DNA of 64,000 nucleotides from Aestuariivirga sp. (lineage in GTDB: Bacteria > Pseudomonadota > Alphaproteobacteria > Rhizobiales > Aestuariivirgaceae): positions 1-64,000 of the forward strand of contig NZ_JADCDA010000018.1 of assembly GCF_020252405.1 (NCBI RefSeq), written 5' to 3'. Below are positions 1 through 8,721 of the stretch, piece by piece. The first letter of the stretch is position 1. The number at the start of each line of letters is the position of its first letter. The notes beneath the pieces were generated by a model. That model made no database searches and was not told the origin of the DNA. It was given only the letters and a program-made list of their open reading frames with translations. The translations under genes were made by a program, and so were the position numbers.

Positions 1-236
1 CCTTATCAACGCTCTAACCCATATGCGATAGCCCTGCCACAAGGGGGGAGGGGCAGGGGCGGGGGGCCCAGGAGTCCAATTCTCAAAGACCTGAGCCCGG
101 GGACCCCCACCCTTAATTCCTCCCCACAAGGGGGAGGGAAAAGCCCCCGACTCTGCATGACCGCCCGCCGCTCTAAATCGAAACCTGCTCCAGGCACATG
201 ACCCATGAGGCGTCGGCGGCTCGCCGGAACCGTCCT

Positions 237-449
237 TGCCTGCATCAGGCGCTCCCGGTTCCTGGAAAACCTTGTAGCACCCCAGACGGCGGCGTCAGCC
301 GAGAGCCCGGCAAACCATCGGTAAAGCAAGTTATCGTAGACCTGCTCCATCAGCTGGCGCTCCGGGCGAAGCGTGAAGAATGCCCGCAGCGGAGATGCCT
401 TCAACAGCTGCGCAGGCGGGATCGAGGGACGGCCCGTGTGCGAATAGAG
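237..449 (-). pseudogene. IS5-family transposase remnant (N-terminal part)
   Basis: The minus-strand frame encodes a typical IS5-group transposase N-terminal region: GRPSIPP, then LLKASPLRAFF, RPERQLMEQ, YNLLYRWF-like and GLS segments, and finally FSRNRERL. About 70 residues are recognisable. After RERLMQA the similarity stops and the frame runs into unrelated low-complexity sequence, so the catalytic DDE domain is missing. No terminal inverted repeats or target duplication could be identified. A half-copy of the dispersed palindromic repeat starts 4 bp upstream. This is a dead scar, not a functional element. The family call is made from remembered IS5 consensus motifs. Confidence 0.75.
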
Positions 450-452
450 CCT

Positions 453-487
453 GGAGCATGATCCGCAAAAAGTGGAACCGCTTCTGG
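453..487. repeat. Partial A-type palindromic repeat
   Basis: GAGCATGATCCGC followed by AAAAAGTGGAACCG matches the left half of the A palindrome found in complete form near 27.4, 27.9, 39.6, 57.6 and 60.9 kb. The right half is missing here. It sits directly beside the transposase scar. Confidence 0.6.
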
Positions 488-497
488 AGATCAGTCT

Positions 498-803
498 CTA
501 GTCGTTATCGTTCTTCGGAAACAGGATCAGAAACACAAGCGCGGCGGCCAAAATGCCGACGATCGACATGAAGACCGGCCTGACGTAAAGCCGGTTCAGG
601 TGTATGTCGAAATTGGCGGTCAGGACATTACCGAGATAGGCCCCGGCGAACAGGATCACGAAGCTGACCACCAGCATAATCACCCCCTGCCAGCGCATGA
701 ACACCGCCAGGATCACTGTTCCGAAGATCGAACAGACAAACGCCACCGGTACGACCGTCGGCGGGAGCACCACGCTGTTCCACCATTCAAGGAGATCCGC
801 CAT
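498..803 (-). CDS. Small multi-pass membrane protein, function unknown
   Basis: A 101-residue protein starting MADLLEWWNS. It has about three hydrophobic segments: residues 14-33 (VVPVAFVCSIFGTVILAVF), about 38-58, and about 78-95, with a charged C-terminus ending KNDND. The open frame extends much further upstream, but that part looks like non-coding antisense to ccr, and the ATG at 803 gives a compact membrane protein. No strong Shine-Dalgarno is visible. It is divergent from the ccr gene across a 162-bp gap. I do not recognise the family. The hydrophobic pattern makes it a credible gene. Confidence 0.6.
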   Translation of the reverse strand: MADLLEWWNSVVLPPTVVPVAFVCSIFGTVILAVFMRWQGVIMLVVSFVILFAGAYLGNVLTANFDIHLNRLYVRPVFMSIVGILAAALVFLILFPKNDND

Positions 804-965
804 GCTGAGTGTCTCATTGTGAGTCGGATGATGGTTATGTCCTGAACACCTTGTGTCAAGGTGGTTGGTCATTGGATAAACAGATTCACACCCCTCCTTT
901 TGTTGCGGTGCGGGACGGTCCTTCCTGGGGTATTCTTGGCAGCATTGTTTTAGGGAGACGACGAC

Positions 966-2255
966 ATGAGTTCCGCCGCCAAGACTGCCCCCGCAAACGG
1001 CAATGCCCCGGTGAAGGATCTCTATGAGGTTGGCGAAGTCCCGCCGCCTGGCCATGTGCCGGCCAGGATGTATGCCTGGTGCATCCGCCAGGACCGTCAT
1101 GGCCCGCCCGACGGCGCCATGCAGGTCGAGGTCGTCCCCACCTGGAAGATCGGCGAGGACGAGTGCCTGGTCTTCGTGCTGGCGGCCGGCGTCAACTACA
1201 ACGGCGTCTGGGCGGCATTGGGCAGGCCCATCTCGCCCATTGACGGCCACAAGAACCCTTTCCACATCGCGGGCTCGGATGCCTCAGGCATCGTCTGGGC
1301 AGTGGGCTCCAAGGTGAAGCGCTGGAAGGTGGGCGACGAGGTCGTGATCCACTGTAATCAGGATGACGGCGACGACGAGGAGTGCAACGGCGGCGACCCG
1401 ATGTTCTCCAACTCCCAGCGCATCTGGGGTTACGAGACGCCGGACGGCTCATTCGCGCAGTTCACCCGCGTGCAGGCCCGTCAGCTGCTGCCGAAGCCCA
1501 GGCACCTCTCATGGGAAGAGGCCGCCTGCTACACTCTCACGCTGGCCACCGCCTACCGCATGCTGTTTGGCCACCGCCCGCATGTGCTGAGTGCGGGGCA
1601 GAATGTCCTGGTCTGGGGAGCTTCCGGCGGCCTGGGCTCCATGGCGATCCAGCTCGCGGCCACCACGGGTGCGAACGCCATCGGCGTCATCTCGGAGGAC
1701 GACAAGACGGATTTCGTCATGCAGCTCGGCGCCAGGGGCGTCATCAATCGCAAGACGTTCAATTGCTGGGGCCAGATGCCCGCGGTGGGCACGCCGGAAT
1801 ACAATGACTGGCTCAAGAATGCGCGGGAGTTCGGCAAGGCCATCTGGCATTTCACCGGCAAGGGCAACAATGTCGATATGGTGGTGGAACACCCGGGCGA
1901 GGCCACCTTCCCCGTCTCGGTGCTGATGACGAGGCGCGGCGGCATGATCGTTATCTGCGCCGGCACCACGGGTTTCAACCTCACCATGGATGCGCGCTAT
2001 CTGTGGATGCACCAGAAGCGCGTGCAGGGTTCGCATTTCGCCAATCTCATGCAGGCATCGGCCGCCAACAGGCTGGTGATGGCGCGCCGCATCGACCCCT
2101 GCATGTCGGAGGTCCATGGCTGGGCCGATATTCCGAAGGCCCACATGAAAATGTGGAGGAACGAGCATCGCCCCGGCAACATGGCCGTGCTTGTGTCCGC
2201 GCCGGCGGCGGGGCTCAAAACCCTCGACGACGCGGTCGAGGCATCGGGTGCGTGA
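966..2255 (+). CDS. ccrA: Crotonyl-CoA carboxylase/reductase
   Basis: This 429-residue medium-chain dehydrogenase/reductase is expected to carry out NADPH-dependent reductive carboxylation of crotonyl-CoA to ethylmalonyl-CoA, the signature step of the ethylmalonyl-CoA pathway for C2 and C1 assimilation. The length fits the family. The nucleotide-binding loop is seen at residues 217-225 (WGASGGLGS). The N-terminal half carries VNYNGVWAALG, the HCNQDDGDDEE insertion and the FSNSQRIWGYETPDG segment, which distinguish Ccr from ordinary quinone or crotonyl-CoA reductases. The ATG is preceded by AGGGAG at good spacing. Another enzyme of the same pathway, mcd, lies at 6376-8043, supporting the assignment. 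The gene stands alone, divergent from the small membrane protein. Confidence 0.95.
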   Translation: MSSAAKTAPANGNAPVKDLYEVGEVPPPGHVPARMYAWCIRQDRHGPPDGAMQVEVVPTWKIGEDECLVFVLAAGVNYNGVWAALGRPISPIDGHKNPFHIAGSDASGIVWAVGSKVKRWKVGDEVVIHCNQDDGDDEECNGGDPMFSNSQRIWGYETPDGSFAQFTRVQARQLLPKPRHLSWEEAACYTLTLATAYRMLFGHRPHVLSAGQNVLVWGASGGLGSMAIQLAATTGANAIGVISEDDKTDFVMQLGARGVINRKTFNCWGQMPAVGTPEYNDWLKNAREFGKAIWHFTGKGNNVDMVVEHPGEATFPVSVLMTRRGGMIVICAGTTGFNLTMDARYLWMHQKRVQGSHFANLMQASAANRLVMARRIDPCMSEVHGWADIPKAHMKMWRNEHRPGNMAVLVSAPAAGLKTLDDAVEASGA

Positions 2256-2296
2256 ACTGGGCCTCTCCCGCTCCCTCGGCGGCAGCCGGCGGCGTG

Positions 2297-3184
2297 CTAT
2301 AACTCCGCGTCGCCGCGTTCCCTGAAGCGCTGCATGCGCATGATCCGGCGCACCTCGAGCACGCGGTTCACCTCGCCGCCGAGGATCAGCACCAGCGCCG
2401 CGAGATAGACGAAGAACATCGCCGTGAAGATGCCCGACAGCGAGGCATAGGTCGAGGCGAAGGTGTTGAACTTGACGAGATAGATCGAAAAGGCCGAGGA
2501 CATCGCCACCCAGGCCACCACGGTGATCACCACGCCGGGCAGCACCTCCAGCACATTGTGCGCTTTGGCCGGCAGCACGCGGTGGCACAGCAGCACACCC
2601 GCCGTCAGCAGCGTGATGCCGATCGGGAAGCGCAGCTGCTCCAGGGTCACGAAGTGGCCCTTCAGGGCCGGCGCATAGACCTCGGCAAACTGGATCATCA
2701 CCGGCGCGAAGACGATAAGCAGCGCGAAGATGAGGAGGAAGACCGCCGAGCCGATGATGAACAGCACGTTTTGGAAATAGAGCCACCAGATCGACCGCGT
2801 CTCGCGCAGGTCATAGGCGCGGTTGAGGCCGACACGCACGCTGTCCACCCCGCCCATGGCGCTCCAGATGGTGATCAGCGCCGAGATGGAGAGCAACCCG
2901 CTGCGCGGCACGGTGAGGATCGAGCGGATCTCCGGCACCAGGGGCTCCACCAGCCGGGCCGGGGCGACGCTGAGCAGGAAGCTGACCACACCCGCCGCCA
3001 GATCGTCGTTGCCGAAGAACCCTGCCAGCGCCGTGAGGAAGATCAGGAAGGGAAACACCGAGAACAGCGTGCGGAAGGCAATGTTGCCGGCCAGCGGAAT
3101 GGCCTCGTCGGCGAACAGCCGGTAGAAGCTTTCGCGCACCAGCTGGGCGAGCGTTGGTCCCTGGTCATCGGGCTTGACCGTCAT
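2297..3184 (-). CDS. YihY/UPF0761 family inner-membrane protein
   Basis: This 295-residue protein has about six hydrophobic segments. The family hallmarks are the N-terminal LAGNIAFRTLFSVFPFLIF stretch (normally GAxLAYYxLxSLxPLL), the central SxxALITIWSAMGGV, and the C-terminal LSGIFTAMFFVYLAALVLILGGEVN, typical of the virulence factor BrkB/YihY family. The family was once misnamed RNase BN, but membrane topology argues against a nuclease and the biochemical role is unknown. It converges with ccr across a 41-bp gap. ATG start at 3184. The last 25 residues are charged and cytoplasmic. Confidence 0.88.
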   Translation of the reverse strand: MTVKPDDQGPTLAQLVRESFYRLFADEAIPLAGNIAFRTLFSVFPFLIFLTALAGFFGNDDLAAGVVSFLLSVAPARLVEPLVPEIRSILTVPRSGLLSISALITIWSAMGGVDSVRVGLNRAYDLRETRSIWWLYFQNVLFIIGSAVFLLIFALLIVFAPVMIQFAEVYAPALKGHFVTLEQLRFPIGITLLTAGVLLCHRVLPAKAHNVLEVLPGVVITVVAWVAMSSAFSIYLVKFNTFASTYASLSGIFTAMFFVYLAALVLILGGEVNRVLEVRRIMRMQRFRERGDAEL

Positions 3185-3211
3185 GGCCGCTCAATAGCGC
3201 ATGGCGGCGGG

Positions 3212-3943
3212 TCAGGCCATCATCTTCGCGGCTTCCTTCTCGACTGCCGCCCTCAGTCCGGGCTCCAGCTTCAGCCGCGACGCCAGCATGGCGAGATAGG
3301 CCTGTTCCGCCGGGTCGTCCGGGTCGATGGCAAGGACCGAGGCGGCATAGATCTCGACCGCCAGTTCCGGCGTCTCCGCCGCCCTCACCACCGCGTCGAT
3401 ATCGAGCGGCTTCCTCAGTTCGTCGATGATGAAGGCCTTCTCTTCCGTGTCAAGGTCAAGCTCGTCGAGCTTGGCGAAGATGCGCCGGTGCTCTTCCGCA
3501 TCGATGTGGCCATCGGCCTTCGCGGCGGAAATCATGGCGCGCAGGATGGCGAGGCTCATGCCGTCGCGCTCGGCGCTTGCCGCCGGCAGGAAGCGGGTGC
3601 CCTCCGGCTTCGGCGTCACGTCCTTCATCGGCGGCGGCGCTTCGGCGGCCGGCGCCTGCTGCGAACTGCGCCATGACTCGTAAGCCTTGTAGGCGAGCCC
3701 GGCGAGGGCCGCCGTGCCGCCCAGCTTCACCGCACCCCTGGCCAGTTTCTTCGAGGTCTTTCCGCCCAGCAGGACGCCGGCGAGGCCGCCCGCCACGCCG
3801 CCCGCCACGCCGCCCGTCGCCAGCCCCTTCATGAAATCGGGCGACAGGCCGCCCGCCGCCCTGCCATCCTTGCCATCCTTGCCCGGTGTGCCGCCCCGGC
3901 CGCCGCCGAGGAACTGCTCCAGAAGTTTCTGCGGATCGAACAT
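3212..3943 (-). CDS. TerB/DUF533-family protein (YebE-like)
   Basis: This is a 243-residue protein beginning MFDPQKLLEQFLGGG. Residues 1-45 are Gly-rich. A glycine-zipper hydrophobic region (GLATGGVAGGVAGGLAGVLLGG) follows, then a second short hydrophobic stretch (LGGTAALAGLAYKAYESW). The C-terminal half is an all-alpha TerB-like acidic domain with MISAAKADGHIDAEEHRRI, as in DUF533 proteins. The start at 3943 is fixed by an AAGGAG seven bases upstream. The frame is open further upstream, but that part is the antisense of the exporter gene. It lies 27 bp from the YihY-type gene on the same strand and may be co-transcribed with it. Function unknown; envelope association is inferred. Confidence 0.85.
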   Translation of the reverse strand: MFDPQKLLEQFLGGGRGGTPGKDGKDGRAAGGLSPDFMKGLATGGVAGGVAGGLAGVLLGGKTSKKLARGAVKLGGTAALAGLAYKAYESWRSSQQAPAAEAPPPMKDVTPKPEGTRFLPAASAERDGMSLAILRAMISAAKADGHIDAEEHRRIFAKLDELDLDTEEKAFIIDELRKPLDIDAVVRAAETPELAVEIYAASVLAIDPDDPAEQAYLAMLASRLKLEPGLRAAVEKEAAKMMA

Positions 3944-4000
3944 GTCTGCTCCTTGAATTAACCGTTTCGCCCCGCCGCCCAAATCAGGGCAAATGGCGCC

Positions 4001-4904
4001 ATGACGCACGCAACGCCCGCCACCCGCGCCCTGATTGCCGCGGCGCCTGTCCTGTTCGTCCTCATGTGGGCAACGGGCTTCGTGGTTGCAAGGCTGTCCG
4101 CGCCACATGCCGGCCCGCTCACCTTCCTCACCATCCGCTTTCCCATCGCCGGGGTGATCTTCGCCGCCATTGCTGTGGCGCTGCATGCCCCGTGGCCGGG
4201 CCGCGCCCAGGCCTTCCATGCCACGGTGGCCGGGGCCTTCCTGCATGGCGGCTATCTGGGGCCCGTCTACTGGGCGGTGGCGCACGGCATGCCGGCGGGT
4301 GTTTCGGCCTTGATCGTCGGGTTGCAGCCGCTGATGACGGCGATCCTCGCCTCCTGGATTGTGAAGGAGAAGATCGCACTGCGCCACTGGGTGGGCCTGC
4401 TCATCGGCATTCTCGGCGTGGCGCTGGTCGTTTCGCCGAAATTGCAGGCGGGCTTTGCAGGCGGCATCACGCCGGTGACCGTGGCGGTCAATGTGCTGGG
4501 CGCGCTGTCGATCTCCTTCGGCACGGTCTACCAGAAGCGCTTTGCAACCGCCCTGAACCTCGCGAGCGGAGGCGCCTGGCAATATGTGGGTGCCACACTC
4601 GCGGTGGCCATCCCCGCCGTGCTGATGGAACAGATGCGCTTCGACGGCAGCTTCAATGCGTGGTTTGCGCTCGGCTGGTCCGTCATCGTCCTGTCGCTTG
4701 GCGCCATTACGCTGCTCATGCTGTTGATTCGAGCTGGGCGACGTGGGCCGGGTGGCGAGCCTCATCTTCCTCGTCTCCGGCGTCTCTGCGCTGATGGCCT
4801 ATGCTCTGTTCGGGGAAACCCTCACGCCGGTGCAGATTCTCGGCATGGCCGTCTGCGCCGGCGCTGTCATCATCGTCACGCGGAAATGGGTGCGCCGGCC
4901 CTGA
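4001..4904 (+). pseudogene. EamA/DMT-family exporter, frameshifted near its 3' end
   Basis: Frame one encodes about 244 residues of a ten-helix drug/metabolite transporter: two EamA repeats, with FVLMWATGFVVARL and SALIVGLQPLMTAILASW. At about 4731-4733 (TTCGAGCTGGGC) one extra base moves translation out of frame. In the next frame the normal end continues as LGDVGRVASLIFLVSG, then ALMAYALFGETLTPVQ, then a final helix and TRKWVRRP, stopping at 4904. The total length of 904 nt equals 3n+1, consistent with one inserted base. Without the repair, translation runs on to 4972 with a nonsense tail and loses the last two helices. It could be a real inactivation or an assembly error. It converges with the DUF1232 gene, overlapping it by 29 bp. 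Confidence 0.82.
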
Positions 4905-5223
4905 TGCGGGCGATGGTTTCGCGGGCGCGGCGGCGGTGCTCTTCCGTTACGTGGTTGCGCACAATGTTATAGGCGGCGAGCAGCACCGCCATGTCGTCGG
5001 TGAAGCCCAGCCCCAGCACAACGTCCGGCAGGGCGTCGACCGGCAGGATGAAATAGGCCAGCGCGCCAATCAGGATGCCCCTGGCCTTCAGCGGCGTTGC
5101 CCGGTCGAGGGCGGCGTAATAGGCCGCCACCAGCTCATCGGCCAGCGGCACCCGCGCCAGAACGCGGGCGAGTTTGGGGAAGAATTTCTGCTTCACCGCG
5201 AATTCGTCAGCCGTCACAGCCAT
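4876..5223 (-). CDS. YkvA/DUF1232 family small membrane protein
   Basis: This 115-residue protein has the DUF1232 core: ARGILIGALAYFILPVDALPD, then LGFTDDMAVLLAAYNIV. That is an amphipathic hairpin around the conserved YxxxPxDxxPD motif. The N-terminal 40 residues are helical and charged, as is usual. The role of the family is unknown. ATG start at 5223. Its 3' end overlaps the repaired reading frame of the EamA gene in a convergent arrangement. Confidence 0.88.
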   Translation of the reverse strand: MAVTADEFAVKQKFFPKLARVLARVPLADELVAAYYAALDRATPLKARGILIGALAYFILPVDALPDVVLGLGFTDDMAVLLAAYNIVRNHVTEEHRRRARETIARIRAGAPISA

Positions 5224-5281
5224 CGCATTGCCTCCGCCAGCCGGGGAGAGACGTGGGAAGGCGGGGGCCGGAATTCAAGCG

Positions 5282-5467
5282 CTACCGGTGGGTGACGTAG
5301 AAGGCGGCCATGAGGATGACGATGGCCACGGCCTGCAAACCCACACGCCAGCGCATGAGCTTTTGCGAGGTGCTGGACGAGCCGCCCCGGAACATGTTGG
5401 CCAGGCCCAGCAGCAGCACCACCGCCACCGCCGCCGTCGCAACATAGCTCAGATATTGGAAGAACAC
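5282..5467 (-). CDS. HIG1-domain twin-transmembrane protein
   Basis: Two hydrophobic helices flank RGGSSSTSQKLMRWRVGLQ, which matches the hypoxia-induced HIG1 signature (RGG...KLMRxRVxLQ) of small respiratory-supercomplex-associated proteins. I place the start at a GTG (5467) preceded by GGAG with six-base spacing, giving 61 residues beginning at FFQYLSYV. A TTG at 5497 would add ten residues. In alphaproteobacteria these proteins are found with cytochrome oxidase, but no oxidase gene is nearby. The role is inferred from the family. Confidence 0.8.
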   Translation of the reverse strand: MFFQYLSYVATAAVAVVLLLGLANMFRGGSSSTSQKLMRWRVGLQAVAIVILMAAFYVTHR

Positions 5468-5548
5468 GTCCTGCTCCGGATTTCCCTTCTGCGCCAACCC
5501 ATGAGCCGGACGGTGGTTCCCGTCAAGGCGGCATTGCGCGCGCGGGGG

Positions 5549-6379
5549 CTATTGGTCCGACGCCTTGTCGAGCACATGGTCCAGCACCCGCTGCGGCAGG
5601 ATGCGCCGGGCGATCGCCATATAGTGCGTTGGTTTCGTCACGTAGTAGCGCGCACGCGGCCTTGGCGCCTCCACGGCCTGGACGAGTTTCTCCAGCACCG
5701 CCTCCGGCCCCAGCTTGTAGCGAGCGGACCCGCCGCGGCCGAGCCGGGCGCGCTGACTGGCATAGGCCTCCTTGTAATGCGACGACGCCTCGTCGATGTT
5801 CTGCTCGAAATTCTTCAGCGAGGTTTCGACGAAGTTGCTGGCGATCGGCCCCGGCTCGATCAGCGAGACGAAAATGCCGGAGCCGCGCAGTTCAAGCCGC
5901 ATGGTGTCCGACAAGGCCTCGATGGCGAATTTCGAGGCGTTATAGGCGCCGCGCCATTTCAGCGCCACGAGGCCAAGGACGGAGGAGCACTGCACGATGC
6001 GCCCTCCGCCATTGGCCCGCATCAGGGCCAGGCAGTCGCGCGTCAGCTGGTGCCAGCCGAAGACATTGCAAGCGAATTGCCGCTCCAGAACCTCGCGCCG
6101 CAAATCCTCCACCGCGCCCGGCTGCCCGAAGGCGCCATTGTTGAAAAGCGCGTCGAGCCTGCCGCCGGTGCGCATTGATACCTCAATCGCACAAGCCGTC
6201 ACCGAGGCGGGCTCCGCATAATCGAGATAAATGGCCTCAACGCCTTCCGCCTCGAGACGCGCCAGATCGCCTGGCTTTCGCGCCGTCGCGAAGACCCGCC
6301 AGCCGCGGGCCTTCATGCCGAGCGCGCAGGTCCAGCCGATGCCGGTGGAACAGCCGGTGATGAGGATGCCGCGGGTCAA
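5549..6379 (-). CDS. SDR-family oxidoreductase
   Basis: A 276-residue classical short-chain dehydrogenase. The cofactor loop TGCSTGIG is at residues 8-15, NNGAFG is the NNAG equivalent, and the catalytic set is SSVLGL...YNASK (Ser, Tyr, Lys). The long C-terminal part with QRVLDHVLDK resembles SDRs annotated as acting on lipid-like substrates, but the substrate is unknown. The start appears to be a TTG that overlaps the stop of mcd (TTGA), with GGAAGG six bases upstream, so translation is probably coupled to mcd. That links it to CoA-ester metabolism only by context. Confidence 0.85.
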   Translation of the reverse strand: MTRGILITGCSTGIGWTCALGMKARGWRVFATARKPGDLARLEAEGVEAIYLDYAEPASVTACAIEVSMRTGGRLDALFNNGAFGQPGAVEDLRREVLERQFACNVFGWHQLTRDCLALMRANGGGRIVQCSSVLGLVALKWRGAYNASKFAIEALSDTMRLELRGSGIFVSLIEPGPIASNFVETSLKNFEQNIDEASSHYKEAYASQRARLGRGGSARYKLGPEAVLEKLVQAVEAPRPRARYYVTKPTHYMAIARRILPQRVLDHVLDKASDQ

Positions 6380-8043
6380 TTACCGCCTTCCAGCAGCCGC
6401 CGCGCGATCACTTGCGCCTGGATTTCCGCGGCACCCTCGAAGATGTTGAGGATCCTCGCATCGCACAGCACGCGGCTGATCTGATACTCCAGAGCAAAAC
6501 CATTGCCGCCGTGAATCTGCAGCGCATTGTCGGCCGCCGCCCAGGCGACGCGCGCGCCCAGAAGTTTCGCCATGCCGGCCTCAAGGTCGCAACGCCGGCC
6601 CGCATCCTTTTCGCGCGCCGCGAAGAGGGTGAGCTGGCGGGCCGCCATCACCTCCGCCGCCATCAGCGCCAGCTTGTCGGCAATGCGCGGGAAACTGACG
6701 ATCGGCCTGCCGAACTGCGAGCGGTCCTGGGCATATTTGAGGCCGAGGTCGAGGGCGCTCTGCGCCACGCCAACGGCGCGCGCCGCGGTCTGGATGCGCG
6801 CGGCCTCAAAGGTCTGCATCAGCTGCTTGAAGCCCTGGCCCTCGATGCCGCCCAGCAGATTTCCGGCCTTCACCTCGAAGTCCTCGAAGCGGATCTCGTA
6901 TTCCTTCATGCCGCGATAGCCGAGCACCCCGATCTCGCCGCCGGTCATGCCCCTGGCGGGGAAAGGATTCTCATCGCTTCCCCGCGGTTTTTCTGCGAGG
7001 AACATGGAGAGGCCCCTGTAGCCCGTCTCGTCCGGGTTGGTGCGCGCCAGCAGCGTCATCACGTCGGCGCGCACCGGGTGGGTGATCCACGTCTTGTTGC
7101 CGGTCACCTTGTAGACATCGCCATCGCGCACCGCGCGGGTGCGCAGGCTGCCCAAGTCGGAACCGGTGTTGGGTTCGGTGAACACCGCGGCGGGCAGTAT
7201 CTCTCCGCTCGCGATCTTCGGCAGCCAGTGTTCCTTCTGCTCCCTGGTTCCGCCACACAGGATCAGCTCGCAGGCGATCTCCGCCCTTGTGCCGAGGGAG
7301 CCAACCGCGATCCAGCCGCGCGAGAGTTCTTCTGAAACCACGCACATCGATTCCCTGGAAAGGCCCAGTCCGCCATATTCCTCGGGCAGCGTCAGCGCGA
7401 AGACGCCGAGCCCGGCGAGTTCCTGCACGATTTCCATCGGCACATAGGCATTGTCGAGGTGCCACTGGTGGGCATGGGGCGCCACCCTGGTCTCGATGAA
7501 GCGGCGCATCGTCTCGCGCATTTCGTTGAGCGTCCCGTCGAGGCCGGAGGAGCCGAAATTGCCTTCGGTGAAAAGCTCCACCAGCCGGCGCCGCGCCGCC
7601 GCCGTGTTGCCGCGCCCGGCCAGCACCAGGTCATGGAGCCCCGCCGTCTCGCCGCGCGTCAGGCCCAGCTCGGCCAAACGCAGGAACTCGCCCTGGTTCA
7701 TCGGAATGCCGCCGGCGGCCTGGTTCACATATTCGCCCGCCGCGATCTGGATGGTCAGCTGCTCGGTCTCGCCGAGCTTGCCTTCGGCGTCCAGCCGCGC
7801 GGCGAAATTGGCGAGTTCGCGCAGCGTCGCGGCATAGGTGGCAAGCCAGGCGAGACCGTGCGCCGCATGCTGCTCCTCGTCCAGAAGGTGCTGACTGATC
7901 TTGCCCCCCGGCATCACCCGGGCCGCGAGGCGGGCCTTGGCCTTGGCGAGAATGGTCTCCACGGCGGTCGCCGCCTGGTCGGTGTGGCTCACCAGATGGG
8001 CCACGCAAACCGTTGAGGACGCTTCGCTTTCCACTGCCGCCAT
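6376..8043 (-). CDS. mcd: (2S)-methylsuccinyl-CoA dehydrogenase
   Basis: This 555-residue flavoprotein is much longer than an ordinary acyl-CoA dehydrogenase (about 380). The first 160 residues are an extra helical domain (HLLDEEQHAAHGLAWLATYAA), as in methylsuccinyl-CoA dehydrogenase of the ethylmalonyl-CoA pathway. The rest has the standard fold: LPEEYGGLGLS, FTEPNTGSDLGS, KTWITHPVRADVM, then QIHGGNGFALEYQISR and a C-terminal IFEGAAEIQAQVIARRLL. It is expected to oxidise methylsuccinyl-CoA to mesaconyl-CoA. The occurrence of ccr 4 kb away strongly supports this over a generic acyl-CoA dehydrogenase. ATG at 8043; AAGGGA lies upstream. Confidence 0.9.
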   Translation of the reverse strand: MAAVESEASSTVCVAHLVSHTDQAATAVETILAKAKARLAARVMPGGKISQHLLDEEQHAAHGLAWLATYAATLRELANFAARLDAEGKLGETEQLTIQIAAGEYVNQAAGGIPMNQGEFLRLAELGLTRGETAGLHDLVLAGRGNTAAARRRLVELFTEGNFGSSGLDGTLNEMRETMRRFIETRVAPHAHQWHLDNAYVPMEIVQELAGLGVFALTLPEEYGGLGLSRESMCVVSEELSRGWIAVGSLGTRAEIACELILCGGTREQKEHWLPKIASGEILPAAVFTEPNTGSDLGSLRTRAVRDGDVYKVTGNKTWITHPVRADVMTLLARTNPDETGYRGLSMFLAEKPRGSDENPFPARGMTGGEIGVLGYRGMKEYEIRFEDFEVKAGNLLGGIEGQGFKQLMQTFEAARIQTAARAVGVAQSALDLGLKYAQDRSQFGRPIVSFPRIADKLALMAAEVMAARQLTLFAAREKDAGRRCDLEAGMAKLLGARVAWAAADNALQIHGGNGFALEYQISRVLCDARILNIFEGAAEIQAQVIARRLLEGGN

Positions 8044-8201
8044 GATCGAAATCCCTTACAAATGATCGGAAACGCTAGCCCAATCCCTGTTGCGCTGCAA
8101 TAATCCATCCGGCCAGCCTCCTGCCGACACATTGACCGCCAAAATTGGGCCGAAATCGTCCACCATTGGATTTTCGCTTCGGCCAGGATTAAGGTTTACG
8201 G

Positions 8202-8720
8202 ATGAATCAGTTTCGGCGCACAGGTGTCCTCGGGATCACCTTCCTCACCCTCACCGCGGGCCTCGCTTGCGCGGAGAACGAACCCAGGCAGATCGGCGAC
8301 TTCCAGGACTGGACAGCCTACAGCTATGACGCCGCCGACTCCAAGGTCTGCTATGTCTCCTCGACTCCCAGGGCGACCGAGCCCAAGGGCGTCAAGCGCG
8401 ATCCGGCCTTCTTCCTCGTCACCAACATGCCGGGCCGCAAGCCGCCGGTGAGGGGCGAGGTCTCCACCATCATCGGCTACCCCTTCAAGGAGGGCGAGCC
8501 CGTCAGGCTCACGATCGACGGCCAGGCCTATGAAATGTTCTCCAAGGGTGACACCGCCTGGGTCGATACCGGCAGCGACAAGAAGATCGTCGCCGCCATG
8601 AAAGGTGGCAAGTCGCTCAAGGTGAAGGGCACCTCCTCGCGCGGCAAGACCACGGAAGACACCTATTCGCTGCAGGGCATTTCGGCAGCGCTCGCCGCCA
8701 TCGACAAGGCCTGCAAGTAG
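8202..8720 (+). CDS. Invasion-associated locus B (IalB)-family secreted protein
   Basis: This 172-residue protein has a signal peptide (hydrophobic stretch to about residue 24, TAGLACAEN). The mature part has the IalB pattern: GDFQDWTAYSY, then SKVCYVSSTP, FLVTNMPGRKP, VSTIIGYPF and TYSLQGISAALAAIDKAC. It has two cysteines, one near the start of the mature part and one at the C-terminus. The family is periplasmic or outer-membrane associated in alphaproteobacteria, named after a Bartonella invasion factor but widespread in free-living species, so no invasion role is implied. It lies one base from the next gene, so the two are probably co-transcribed. Confidence 0.88.
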   Translation: MNQFRRTGVLGITFLTLTAGLACAENEPRQIGDFQDWTAYSYDAADSKVCYVSSTPRATEPKGVKRDPAFFLVTNMPGRKPPVRGEVSTIIGYPFKEGEPVRLTIDGQAYEMFSKGDTAWVDTGSDKKIVAAMKGGKSLKVKGTSSRGKTTEDTYSLQGISAALAAIDKACK

Positions 8721-8721
8721 C

